Shown here one piece after another: positions 19,311 through 27,862 of a DNA stretch of 64,000 bases (its first letter is position 1; every line of letters starts with the position of its first letter). Under the pieces are notes generated by a model, which was not told where the DNA came from, did not search any database, and saw nothing but the letters and a program-made list of their open reading frames with translations. The stretch is from JBOGOC01 sp050747525 (GTDB lineage Bacteria > Acidobacteriota > Polarisedimenticolia > JACPZX01 > DASXTC01), in assembly GCA_050747525.1 (NCBI GenBank), contig JBOGOC010000002.1, forward strand, positions 62,001 through 126,000, given 5' to 3'. The translations under genes and the position numbers were made by a program.

Positions 19311-21596
19311 ATGGTGGTAAGTTTCGGCATGCGCGCGTGGGGCCGGGTCATCCTCCTGACGGCCCTCCTGGCGGGGGTCCAGGGCGCCCTGACCGGGGCG
19401 GCCGAGGGCACCTTCCTGGGCCGGCCTCTGGCCGAAGCCCTCGAAATCCTGCAAGCGCGGGGCCTGCGGCTCATCTACAGCTCGGCCATCGTGGGGCCGG
19501 GCCTGGTGGTCGGCATCGAACCCAGAAGCACCGACCCCCGCCGGGTCCTCGACGAGATCCTGGCCCCGGCAGGCCTCGAGGCCCGGCCGGGCCCCGGCGG
19601 ATCGCTGCTGATCGTCGCGGGCCCCGGGGAATCGCTCCCCGAGAGGCTCCCGGGACGCGTCGAGCAGGTGGTCGTGACCCCGGATGAGCCCTCACCCGCC
19701 CCGCTCGGCCCGTCGGGCGCCCGCGTGATGGACAGCGAGGAGATGGCGCTCGTCCCCAACGCGGGCGGGGATATCAGCCGGATCGTTCACCAGCTGCCCG
19801 GCGTGGCCTCGGCCGACAACTCGGCCGGGTTCCACGCGCGAGGCGGGCAGCCGCGTGACGTCTCGATGGTGCTCGACGGGCTCGAGCTGTACGAGCCGTT
19901 CCACCTGCCCGAATTCCATGGCCCCTTCAGCCTGGTGGACGGCACCTACGTCGACCGGATGGAGTACCTGGGAGGGAGCTTCACCGCGGAGTACGGCGAC
20001 CGGCACGGCGGGTTCGTGAATCTGTCCACCGCCCCTCCGGGTGGCCCCGGTCAGACACGCGCGGAGTTCGGCTCGCTGAACTCGCGCCTGTCGTGGTCCA
20101 CCGCCACACCGGACAGCTCGTTGTTGGTCTCGGGCCGCGCGTGGTATCCCGAGTCCCTCACCACCACCCTGGAGATCGGAGAAGACGGCCTCGACCCGAA
20201 GTTCGGTGACGCCTACGTCAAATTCACCTATCACGCGATCCCCGGCACGATCCTCTCGGCGCACGCCCTGGTCTCCTATGACCGGGTGCGCTTCTCCGAG
20301 CCTGTCGCCGGCGAGAGCGCCAATGTCGACAACCGCAGCGGCCACTTCTGGGTGCGGGCCGTGCGGTCCTGGTCCGGCTCCGTGACCACCGACACGATCC
20401 TGTCGGCGGGACGGCTGGACCTGTCCAGGGAAGGGGTCTCCGACGCCGACAGCGGCCCGATCTCCGTGGACGACAACAGGAGCGTGGATTTCTTCGGCAT
20501 CGACCACGACACGACCTGGAAGCTCTCGGGGAGGCAGGTGCTGACGGGTGGCCTTCAGATGCGGCCCATCCGCGGGACCTACGAGTACAGGACCCTCGGA
20601 TCCGGCCAGGACGTCAGCCTGGAGCCCAAGCCCAACGGAACCAACTTCGGCTTCTACCTGGCCCACCGGGCCGCCCTTTCGACCAAGGTGTCGACGGAGC
20701 TGGGCGTGCGCTGGGATGGCCAGACCTTCACCGGGGACCAACAGATAAGCCCGCGGCTGAACGTGCTGTGGAGGCCGACCTCCAGGTTCGAGGCCCTCCT
20801 GGGCGTGGGACGCTTCGCCCAGTCGCAGCGGATCAACGAGCTGAACATCGAGGACGGCGAGACCGGCTTCCATCCCGCGGAGCTGGCCGACCAGGTGACC
20901 CTGACCCTCCAGCACAGCTTCGATGCCGGCATCCGGGTGCGGCTGGACGGTTACTACCGAACGGTGTCTGCGGTCCAGCCGCGCTACGAGAACCTCTTCA
21001 ATCCCATCGAGCTGTTCCCCGAGACGGAGGCCGATCGCGTGCTGGTCGCCCCCAACGCCGCCCGCCTGCGTGGCGCGGAGCTGCTGGTGCAGGGTGGGGG
21101 CGGGTCGAGGCCGATCCACTGGTCGGCGAGCTACACCTGGTCGTCTGCCGAAGACGTGCTGTGGGACGGAATCGTTCCCAGGAGCTGGGACCAGCGGCAT
21201 GCGGCCCGGTTCCTGATCGGCTATCGCCCCGGCGCCCTCTGGTCCGTCGCGCTCGGGGGCACCGCTCACACGGGGTGGCCCACCACGCCGGTCACCGCCT
21301 CTTCGACGACCCTTCCCGACGGCACGGTGGAAATCACGCCCGTGACCGGCCAGCGCAATTCGGAGCGGCTCCCCGGGTACCTGCGCTTCGATCTTCACGC
21401 AAGCCGCGCCTGGCGGCTCAGCAGCGCCACGGTGGCCCTCAACCTGGACATCCTCAACATCACCGATCGCGAGAACGCGTGCTGCGTGGACGAATTCCGC
21501 TTCAGGCCGCGGCCGGACGGCAGCGTGGAGGTGCATCGGCTCCTGGACGACTGGCCCGGGCTGACTCCCACCTTCAGCGTGACGCTGCAGTTCTGA
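19311..21596 (+). CDS. TonB-dependent outer-membrane receptor with N-terminal STN signalling domain
   Basis: 761 residues. A signal peptide lies near the start (MRAWGRVILLTALLAGVQG, from the second ATG at 19329). An STN domain follows (about 35-105: FLGRPLAEALEILQARGLRL to SLLIVAG). A TonB-box-like VEQVVVTP leads into a plug domain (about 125-250: DISRIVHQLPGV, FHARGGQPRDVSMVLDGL). The beta-barrel ends in the aromatic-terminated FSVTLQF. The STN domain plus the adjacent sigma/FecR pair make it a transducing receptor of the FecA kind. The ligand is unknown: no siderophore or vitamin gene lies nearby. A short plug-to-barrel length suggests a compact receptor. Confidence 0.9.
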   Translation: MVVSFGMRAWGRVILLTALLAGVQGALTGAAEGTFLGRPLAEALEILQARGLRLIYSSAIVGPGLVVGIEPRSTDPRRVLDEILAPAGLEARPGPGGSLLIVAGPGESLPERLPGRVEQVVVTPDEPSPAPLGPSGARVMDSEEMALVPNAGGDISRIVHQLPGVASADNSAGFHARGGQPRDVSMVLDGLELYEPFHLPEFHGPFSLVDGTYVDRMEYLGGSFTAEYGDRHGGFVNLSTAPPGGPGQTRAEFGSLNSRLSWSTATPDSSLLVSGRAWYPESLTTTLEIGEDGLDPKFGDAYVKFTYHAIPGTILSAHALVSYDRVRFSEPVAGESANVDNRSGHFWVRAVRSWSGSVTTDTILSAGRLDLSREGVSDADSGPISVDDNRSVDFFGIDHDTTWKLSGRQVLTGGLQMRPIRGTYEYRTLGSGQDVSLEPKPNGTNFGFYLAHRAALSTKVSTELGVRWDGQTFTGDQQISPRLNVLWRPTSRFEALLGVGRFAQSQRINELNIEDGETGFHPAELADQVTLTLQHSFDAGIRVRLDGYYRTVSAVQPRYENLFNPIELFPETEADRVLVAPNAARLRGAELLVQGGGGSRPIHWSASYTWSSAEDVLWDGIVPRSWDQRHAARFLIGYRPGALWSVALGGTAHTGWPTTPVTASSTTLPDGTVEITPVTGQRNSERLPGYLRFDLHASRAWRLSSATVALNLDILNITDRENACCVDEFRFRPRPDGSVEVHRLLDDWPGLTPTFSVTLQF

Positions 21597-21731
21597 CTGT
21601 CCGGATCCGGGATTCTCCATCCCATCCCCGGACACTCTCGCGCACCCTGAGCGGCGCTTCCCCCTCGACGTGTCCTGGCACGCGGATTGTTACCCGGATT
21701 GACCCGGCCTTCACGCATCGGAGGCACTGCG

Positions 21732-24167
21732 ATGGGGCGGTTCGTGGACATGCTGCGGCTCGATCTGCTGCAGGCGATTCGGTTCATGCGGCATCGCCCG
21801 GGGTTCGCCCTGTCGGCGGTGCTGACGCTGGCCGTGGGGATCGGAGCCACCACGGCGACCTTCAGCATCCTGAACGCCGTGCTCCTGCGCCCGCTCCCCT
21901 TCCCGCAGGCGGACCGCATCGTGGCCGTCTACGAGCACGACCGCGTGCGCGGGACGCTGCGCGAGTACTTCTCCATCCCCGACTTCGAGGACTACAGCCG
22001 GAGCTGCACCTCCTTCCGGCACCTCGCGGCAGTCCAGTGGCGGCCGGTCACCTGGACGGCCCTCGAGGAGCCCCGGAGGCTGAATGCCCTGGCCGTGACC
22101 CGCGACTACTTCGACGTGCTCGGGATCGCCCCGATGCAGGGCCGCGGGTTCGCTCCGGAAGAGCACCAGCAGGGCCATCACCGCGTCGTGCTGCTGGGGG
22201 AATCGGTGTGGCGATCCCATTTCGGATCCGACCCGCACGCTCTCGGACAGAGCATGACGCTGGATGGCGAGTCCTACACCATCGTGGGGATCATGCCTTC
22301 CGAGACACGCCTCCCGGGCGAAGGGGAGGAGCTCTGGCTCCCTCTCGCCCCGCGCCCCGATCAGATCCACCGGGGGATGCACAACCTGTTCGTCCTGGGA
22401 AGGCTGCGCGACGGGCTGGCCCTCTCCACCGCGCAGGCCGAGGCCGACACGATCCTGCGCGGCCTGGAGCTCGCCTACCCGGATGACAACACGGGGCGCG
22501 GCGCCACCCTGGGCCAGCTGCACGCGGAGCTCGTTCAGGAGAGCCGGCCGGCGCTCCTCCTCCTGATGGCGGCCGTGGCCTTCGTCCTGCTGATCGGATG
22601 CGTCAACATCGCCAACCTCCTGCTGGCGCGCACGCTGGGACGGGGACGCGAGATGGGGATCCGTGCCGCGTTGGGAGCGGGGGCCGGACGGATCGTCACC
22701 CAGCTCCTCACCGAGAGCCTGGTGCTGGCCCTGGCCGGAGGGGCCGCCGGCCTGCTCCTGGCCGTGTGGATGCTGCAGGTCTTCATCCAGCTGAGCCCTG
22801 CCGACATCCCGAGACTCGACGAGGTCTCGCTCGACCCGGTCGTCATGGCGTTCTCTCTGGGTGTGTCGATGGTCTCGTCGCTGCTGTTCGGGCTGGCTCC
22901 CGCCCTGCTGGGGGCTCGCATGAACGTCGCCTCTCTTCTGAACGAGGGAGGCCGCGGGACCACCCGGGGCTGGGCTCGATCCATCGGCCGCCGGGCGCTG
23001 GTGAGCATCGAGGTGGCGCTCTGCTCCCTGCTGGTGCTCTCCGCGGGCCTGATCATCCGCAGTCTCTGGGAGCTGAAGCAGGTGGATCCCGGCTACGATC
23101 CCGCGAACCTCCTGGTGGCCACGCTCGAGCTCCCGCGCTCCAAGTACCCGCCCCCGGAGGGGTGGCCGATCCTCGAGTGGCCGCAGGTGGACGCCTTTCA
23201 GGCGCGCCTGCTCGAGCGGATCGGGTCGATCCCGGGCGTCGCCTCGGCCGGGCTGGCGCTCAACAGCCCGGTGCACGCCGGGTGGACGACGCGGGTCAGC
23301 ATCGAGGGCCGTCCCGCGATTCCCGAGGGAGAGCAGGAAGAGGCGCGGTACCGCCCGGCCGGCGCCGAATACTTCCGGGCACTCGGAGCGCCCCTCAAGA
23401 AGGGGCGGTGGCTGACCGTTCACGACGATGCGGCGCATCCCCGCGCGGCCCTGGTCAACGAAGCCTTCGTGCGCCGGCACTTCCCCGACGAGGATCCCGT
23501 GGGGCGCCGCATCCGGATCTTCGGGGCCCCGTGGGAGATCGTGGGGGTGGTGGGAGACGTCCGATTCACGGGGATCGCATCGACTCCCCAGCCCGCGATG
23601 TATCCGTCACTCCGTCAGGCGCCGCTGAACCAGATCAACGTCCTGGTGCGGTCCTCCGTCGAGCCCGCGGCGCTTATCCCCGCGCTGCGTCAGGCCGTGG
23701 CGGCCGTCGATCCCGACCTGCCGCTGTTCAACGCGAGACCGGTGGCGGAAGCGCTCTCCCGATCGATGGATCGACAGCGATTCCTGGCCTGGCTGCTGGC
23801 GGCCTTCTCGGGAGCCGCCATGCTGCTGGCTGCGGTGGGCATCCACGGCGTGATCTCATGCTCCGTGGCCGAGCGGACGCGCGAGATGGGGATCCGGATG
23901 GCCCTGGGGGCGCGACGGTGGGACGTGGCGTCGATGGTCCTGTCCCAGGCCATGCGGCTGGCGTCTCTGGGGCTGCTGGCCGGATGCGCGGCCGCCTTCC
24001 CCCTGACGCGCCTGCTTCAAGGGATGCTCTTCGGCGTGGGGGCGGCCGATCCCGTCTCCCTCGTCGTACTCGTCGTGGCCGTCGGCCTGGTCACGTCGAC
24101 CGCCGCGTACCTGCCGGCGCGCCGTGCGGGCCGGATCGATCCGATGATGGCCCTGCGCCAGGACTGA
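21732..24167 (+). CDS. ADOP-type ABC permease (duplicated FtsX/MacB core)
   Basis: 811 residues from the ATG at 21732 (a TTG at 21687 would add 15). The N-terminus RFMRHRPGFALSAVLTLAVGIGATTATFSILNAVLLRPLPF matches the acidobacterial duplicated orphan permease family; quoted here only as the overall motif pattern. Two copies of the MacB-like periplasmic core and FtsX membrane block are seen: helices at about 20-45 and 270-390, then about 420-440 and 680-805. Segments such as GRGREMGIRAALGAGAGRIV and RTREMGIRMALGARRWDV mark each FtsX half. No ATPase gene lies beside it, as usual for this group. Role in export or envelope signalling is unknown. Confidence 0.9.
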   Translation: MGRFVDMLRLDLLQAIRFMRHRPGFALSAVLTLAVGIGATTATFSILNAVLLRPLPFPQADRIVAVYEHDRVRGTLREYFSIPDFEDYSRSCTSFRHLAAVQWRPVTWTALEEPRRLNALAVTRDYFDVLGIAPMQGRGFAPEEHQQGHHRVVLLGESVWRSHFGSDPHALGQSMTLDGESYTIVGIMPSETRLPGEGEELWLPLAPRPDQIHRGMHNLFVLGRLRDGLALSTAQAEADTILRGLELAYPDDNTGRGATLGQLHAELVQESRPALLLLMAAVAFVLLIGCVNIANLLLARTLGRGREMGIRAALGAGAGRIVTQLLTESLVLALAGGAAGLLLAVWMLQVFIQLSPADIPRLDEVSLDPVVMAFSLGVSMVSSLLFGLAPALLGARMNVASLLNEGGRGTTRGWARSIGRRALVSIEVALCSLLVLSAGLIIRSLWELKQVDPGYDPANLLVATLELPRSKYPPPEGWPILEWPQVDAFQARLLERIGSIPGVASAGLALNSPVHAGWTTRVSIEGRPAIPEGEQEEARYRPAGAEYFRALGAPLKKGRWLTVHDDAAHPRAALVNEAFVRRHFPDEDPVGRRIRIFGAPWEIVGVVGDVRFTGIASTPQPAMYPSLRQAPLNQINVLVRSSVEPAALIPALRQAVAAVDPDLPLFNARPVAEALSRSMDRQRFLAWLLAAFSGAAMLLAAVGIHGVISCSVAERTREMGIRMALGARRWDVASMVLSQAMRLASLGLLAGCAAAFPLTRLLQGMLFGVGAADPVSLVVLVVAVGLVTSTAAYLPARRAGRIDPMMALRQD

Positions 24168-24176
24168 CGGAAGGAG

Positions 24177-26258
24177 CTACCTCGTCGTCTGGCCGAGCTG
24201 CTGCCGTTGGGCCTTGACCCTCGCGATCTCGACGCGTCCCCGGCCGAAGGCATCGAGCCGTCCCCAGCGTCCCGGGATCTCCAGAAGCTCGAGGTGTCCT
24301 ATCCCGGCTGGAAGGACCGGGTCGACGGTCAGGTGCTCGCCTATCGGCTCCAGTCCGAGCATCGTGCGCAGCAACAGCAGCGGCGCACCGGTGGACCAGG
24401 CCTGAGGGCTGCATGCGGTGGGATACTGAACCGGGTACCTGGTCAGCGACCGCTCGTAGCCTCCAAAGGCCTCCGGCAGCCGGCCGTTGAAGAACTCCGC
24501 GGCGTCGAGGATGCCCGCGGCGATCTGTGCCGCTTCCTCCTTGAACCCGTAGTTCCGCAGGCCCCAGGCGATGAACGAGTTGTCGAACGGCCAGACGGTG
24601 CCGACGTGGTAGCCGATGGGGTTGTAGCGCCCCTCGCCCTCCGCCAGGGTGCGCACACCCCACCCGGAGAACAGCCGCGGGCCCATCAGGTGGCCCACGA
24701 CGGCCTTGGCCTTCGACTCGTCGACGATGCCGCTCCATAGCAGGTGGCCGATGTTGGAGCTCAGCGCATCGACCTGCCCGCCCTCCGCGTCGAGCGCCAG
24801 GGCGAAGTACTCGCGGCCCTCGACCCAGAAATCCCGATTGAAGCGGCGTTTGAGGTCCGCCGCCTGCTTCTCGAGCTTCAGTGCGAGATCCGGATCGTTC
24901 CAGACCTCGCGCGCCAGACGGGCACCCCGCACCTTCGCGTCATAGGCGTAGCCCTGCAGCTCGCAGGTTGCCCGCGGAAAGCCCGGCAGGCGCCCATCGT
25001 GATAGGAGATCGAGTCCCAGGAATCCTTCCAGCACTGGTTCTCGAGCCCCGTCTTCTCGTTGCGGCGCTGGTAGGAGATGTAGCCGTTGCCCATGAGGTC
25101 GCCGTACGTGTCGACCCACTCGAGCGCCTTCCGCGCCTCATACTCGAGCTCGCGCACCAGCTTCCTGTCGCCGGTCCACCTCTCGTACTCGTCGAGCAGC
25201 ACCACGTACAGCGGCGTCGCATCGGCGGCGCCGTAGTAGGGTGAATGCGGGCGCTCCTCGAAGGCCGTCATCTCTCCGTAGCGCATCTCGTGGAGGATCC
25301 GGCCGGGGTCCTCGTCTCGAAAGTCGTCGCGGCGGGTCCCCTGACGCTCACCGAGCGCGCGCAGCGTCGTCTCCGCGAGCTCGGGGGTGAACGGCAGCGC
25401 CTGCAGGCTGGTGAAGATGCTGTCGCGGCCGAACATGGTCATGAACCAGGGCAGCCCGGCCGCCGGCAGCGCGAGCCCCGGGAGGGTGAGCGTGGAGAAG
25501 CGCAGTGCGGCCATGTCGACGAGGCTGCGCTGGTAGGTCTTCTTCAGCGAATCCCAGTCGCATTCCATGTGGGGAGCCTTCTGGAGCCACTTGTCGAGAC
25601 CGCGTGTCATGGTCCGTCGCGGGGGTGGCAGTGCCTTCTGGCCCCCGCTGATCTGCTCACCCCACGAGGAGTTCGCGGCGAGGACCTCGAGCTCCGTCGA
25701 CCATGCGCCGTGCGGCTCGATCGTCGCCTTGATGGTGAGTCCCTTCTCATCGTATGTGGCGGGCGCGGTGGCCGACACGCAGGTCTCGCGCTTGAACGTC
25801 CCGCGATTGTAAGCCAGCACCAGACGGCCCTGCTCGAGCCGGTGTGAGTACGTGCCCTGTTTCTTGAGCGCGTCCTTGACCTCGAAGAGATCGGCGAAGT
25901 CCGAGCCCACGTCGATCCTGATGGTCAGCTCCACCGGTTTGTCGTCGTGGTTCAGGATGGACAGCTCTTCACGGAATCCGTTGGCGACCACCCGCCTCCG
26001 GATCACCGAGAGCTTGGAGTCGACGTAGACCGTGCCCGTGCCCGGAACCAGGAAGAACTGCGTCTCGAAATACTGCAGATCGTCGACCGAGAGCGGGTTG
26101 AGGCGCTGGCCGTTCACGGTCAGCAGCCACTTCGAGAGGAAGCGTGTGTCAAACAGGAAAAGACCCGTCGCGTCGGTCGGGGAGGCTTCGATATCCCCGC
26201 GCGTGTCGCTCACGACGAAGGTGTTCCCCTCCAGGATCTGAACGAGACCGTTGCTCAT
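24177..26258 (-). CDS. Glycogen-debranching-type enzyme (amylo-alpha-1,6-glucosidase family)
   Basis: 693 residues. The N-terminal domain (about 1-200, from GLVQILEGNTFVVSDTRGDI through GLFLFDTRFLSKW) is the bacterial/archaeal debranching N-terminal beta domain. The C-terminal part is an (alpha/alpha)6 toroid of GH15/GH63-like type, with GLPWFMTMFGRDSIFTSLQ, the FEERPHSPYYGAADATPL segment and QCWKDSWDSI. Family members hydrolyse alpha-1,6-linked glucose or related trehalose/glucan bonds in the cytoplasm. The ATG overlaps the stop of the SCP2-like gene. No glycogen synthesis genes lie nearby, so the exact substrate is open. Confidence 0.9.
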   Translation of the reverse strand: MSNGLVQILEGNTFVVSDTRGDIEASPTDATGLFLFDTRFLSKWLLTVNGQRLNPLSVDDLQYFETQFFLVPGTGTVYVDSKLSVIRRRVVANGFREELSILNHDDKPVELTIRIDVGSDFADLFEVKDALKKQGTYSHRLEQGRLVLAYNRGTFKRETCVSATAPATYDEKGLTIKATIEPHGAWSTELEVLAANSSWGEQISGGQKALPPPRRTMTRGLDKWLQKAPHMECDWDSLKKTYQRSLVDMAALRFSTLTLPGLALPAAGLPWFMTMFGRDSIFTSLQALPFTPELAETTLRALGERQGTRRDDFRDEDPGRILHEMRYGEMTAFEERPHSPYYGAADATPLYVVLLDEYERWTGDRKLVRELEYEARKALEWVDTYGDLMGNGYISYQRRNEKTGLENQCWKDSWDSISYHDGRLPGFPRATCELQGYAYDAKVRGARLAREVWNDPDLALKLEKQAADLKRRFNRDFWVEGREYFALALDAEGGQVDALSSNIGHLLWSGIVDESKAKAVVGHLMGPRLFSGWGVRTLAEGEGRYNPIGYHVGTVWPFDNSFIAWGLRNYGFKEEAAQIAAGILDAAEFFNGRLPEAFGGYERSLTRYPVQYPTACSPQAWSTGAPLLLLRTMLGLEPIGEHLTVDPVLPAGIGHLELLEIPGRWGRLDAFGRGRVEIARVKAQRQQLGQTTR

Positions 26259-26632
26259 CGCCGGCTCCCCGCCGACCCGGCAGTGGCCGTGGCCGCCTGT
26301 GAAGCGGGTGGCCCTGGGAAGAACCGGGCAAATGCGAGGAGAAGCCCGAGGTCACCGGCGGGTCTGATGACGCCGCGGAGGGCGGCCGCCATGGCGTTGA
26401 TCTCGCCGCAGGCGATCCCCTCGAAGGTCGCCTTGTCGACGCAGACGAGCACGTCCGCGTCGGCGTCTTTGTGTGAAACCTCCACGTCTCCCTTCCTGAC
26501 GCTCACGTACCAGGGGTTGACATGATCGCCGTCCTCGATGTCGAAGCGCAGCGTGCCCGAAACGTTCCTCAGGAAAGGCACCTGCCCCCGCTTGTCAATC
26601 TGGTTGAAGAATTCGGCGGTCGCATCCGTCAT
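26255..26632 (-). CDS. SCP2 sterol-binding-domain protein
   Basis: 125 residues, a single SCP2-like fold: SGTLRFDIEDGDHVNPWYVSVRKGDVEVSH, then DADVLVCVDKATFEGIACGEINAMAAALRG, close to the typical length. Such domains bind lipids or other hydrophobic ligands. GGGAG lies eight bases before the ATG. The stop overlaps the debranching enzyme start (ATGA), a pairing without an obvious biochemical link. The C-terminal 15 residues are low-complexity Ala/Ser/Pro. Confidence 0.85.
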   Translation of the reverse strand: MTDATAEFFNQIDKRGQVPFLRNVSGTLRFDIEDGDHVNPWYVSVRKGDVEVSHKDADADVLVCVDKATFEGIACGEINAMAAALRGVIRPAGDLGLLLAFARFFPGPPASQAATATAGSAGSRR

Positions 26633-26770
26633 CGTCAGATCTCCCGAGAGTCACACAGGGTTTCGATCGGTGGTCATCGGGAAAAGTATTGGCCGTCGAC
26701 CTTCGCTTGGCGATCCGCAAAACACCCGACCGCAGCGACGACATCCTGCATGGCAGTCGAGGGTAGTAGC
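26633..26770. other. Intergenic DNA between the SCP2 gene and the integrase remnant
   Basis: About 140 bases holding the ribosome-binding site and presumed promoter of the minus-strand SCP2 gene. No convincing protein similarity was seen in any frame. It may include eroded integrase sequence that can no longer be recognised. Confidence 0.5.
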
Positions 26771-26884
26771 CGACACTCAGGGAGGCTGCCCGGGGCCGTG
26801 GAGCTGCTCGCCCACCGCGACCTGAACACGACGATGATCCACAACCGGGGATGGGGAACTGTCCGCAGCCCGATGGACCGCCTC
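26771..26884 (+). pseudogene. intI: Integron integrase (IntI) C-terminal remnant
   Basis: One frame reads RHS (26771-26779) and then, from 26798, VELLAHRDLNTTMIH, NRGWGTVRSP and MDRL. In integron integrases the corresponding end runs ELLGHRDVxTTMIYTHVLNRGGxGVxSPLDRL. Here the block just before NRG has lost four or five residues (the YTHVL segment with the catalytic tyrosine), and most of the RHSFATH-to-ELLGH segment is missing too. The rest of the gene is not recognisable upstream. The remnant is therefore dead. It points toward the cassette array, with attC sites beginning about 850 bases downstream. It could in principle come from another tyrosine recombinase, but the RSPxDRL ending is typical of IntI. 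Confidence 0.72.
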
Positions 26885-27107
26885 GAGCTCCACCCCGGCC
26901 CCACGGCGCGGCATCTGCGTCTTAGATCGGCTTCGTCTGCAGCCTATCCCGGCCGGCCCAAACGGCATGGACCCGCACCTAGGATGAGCGTATACAATGA
27001 CTTGCGCCGCTCAGGCCGAAGCCACCCGGATTAGATCGGGTTCGTCCGGTCCGGAGCTGCTTCAACAGGAAGTTGTCTTCTACAGAACGATCCATTTGTA
27101 GTTGGGC
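26885..27107 (+). other. Presumptive attI region with core site and imperfect direct repeats
   Basis: Non-coding stretch between the integrase remnant and the first cassette. A core site GTTGGGC lies at 27101-27107 and is the exact complement of the R'' box GCCCAAC of the first cassette's attC, as expected at the recombination point between attI and cassette 1. Two near-identical 18-mers beginning TTAGATCGG (26922-26939 and 27031-27048; two mismatches) flank the area and could be integrase-binding repeats. TATACAAT at 26991-26998 is a possible -10 element for a cassette promoter; no good -35 was found. Confidence 0.55.
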
Positions 27108-27127
27108 GGACCTCATGAGTTGATGCG

Positions 27128-27736
27128 GTGACAGCTAGTACGATTCGACCCGGACTGTGGGGCTGCCTCTGCTGTGCAGCTTGGACCCTATCGGCTTATC
27201 CAATCGTAGCCATGGGGGGGGAAGTGCTCCCGCTCCTCGTTGGACGCACGATGGGGTTGAGCGTGTTTCGGCTCCCGGTTCTCGCCGCGATAGTGCACTG
27301 GACTGATTCTTGGCAAGCTGTAGTGGTTCCCACCATACTCGGCTTCGGCGTCGGCCTTTGGCTCGGCTTTCGTCATGTGGGGCGCCGAGCATGGCTCCTC
27401 CTGCCGCTCCTCACCTGGGCTGCAATCGCCTGGCTCACCGCGGCGTACAGGGTATGGGGTCTTGTACTACTCGCTGGCGCAGCCGCGCTTCATGTCGCCT
27501 ACGCTGTTGGCCAACGTAGATGGCGCCTTGTCGGCCTGTCCTGGCTGCTGGCGTTCGCGACCTGCTTGCTCCCATGGGACATCAGCTTTCAGAATCATCC
27601 TGGGCCGGCACACCTCGTACCACTGGTAATGGGGTTACCAGGCCGGGAGATGATGCTCGAGGCGCAAAATGGCGAAATCATGCTCGGTGGTTGTGTGGGT
27701 GGAGGCTTGGAGCCGCGCTATGTTCTCGTCTGGTGA
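27128..27736 (+). CDS. Integron cassette 1: hypothetical multi-pass membrane protein
   Basis: 202 residues from a GTG start, 27 bases after the cassette boundary; no ATG is available in frame nearby. About five hydrophobic segments can be seen (roughly 8-30, 45-60, 63-80, 85-105, 108-125, 130-150), Trp-rich, with a more polar C-terminus. No family was recognised. The gene fills the cassette between the attI junction (27101) and attC1 (27743). It looks less GC-rich than host genes, in keeping with acquisition by transfer. Whether it is expressed depends on the putative attI promoter. Confidence 0.65.
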   Translation: MTASTIRPGLWGCLCCAAWTLSAYPIVAMGGEVLPLLVGRTMGLSVFRLPVLAAIVHWTDSWQAVVVPTILGFGVGLWLGFRHVGRRAWLLLPLLTWAAIAWLTAAYRVWGLVLLAGAAALHVAYAVGQRRWRLVGLSWLLAFATCLLPWDISFQNHPGPAHLVPLVMGLPGREMMLEAQNGEIMLGGCVGGGLEPRYVLVW

Positions 27737-27742
27737 GGGGCC

Positions 27743-27836
27743 GCCCAACAACACCATGAACCCGACGGCGGGCGGACGGCGCCCGCCGAGACCCGCGGCG
27801 GCGTTCGCCCGCCGCGGGTTATGGTGAACGTTAGAC
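27743..27836 (+). repeat. attC site 1 (59-base element) of cassette 1
   Basis: R'' GCCCAAC at 27743-27749 and R' GTTAGAC at 27830-27836. Inner arms L'' CACCATGAACCCG (27752-27764) and L' CGGGTTATGGTG (27815-27826) pair perfectly except for one extra unpaired G at 27758, the extrahelical base that marks the bottom strand for IntI. A GC-rich inner stem (CGGCGGGCG with CGCCCGCCG) completes the hairpin. The R'' box complements the cassette's own first bases at 27101-27107. Confidence 0.9.
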
Positions 27837-27862
27837 GACACGGGAACCAAAGGAGTTCAGAG

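Noticed and set aside
21597..21640. Hairpin TGTCCGG/CCGGACA after the TonB receptor gene
   Set aside because: Seven-base stem, long loop and no T-run; not a convincing terminator.
26522..27034. 170-residue plus-strand open frame across the integrase remnant
   Set aside because: It starts inside the SCP2 gene on the other strand; only the short RHS...MDRL part resembles a protein, so it was called a remnant instead.
27821..27862. Upstream ATG extending the cassette 2 gene into attC1
   Set aside because: It lies within the attC arm; the ATG at 27863 has a good ribosome-binding site and a signal peptide right after it.
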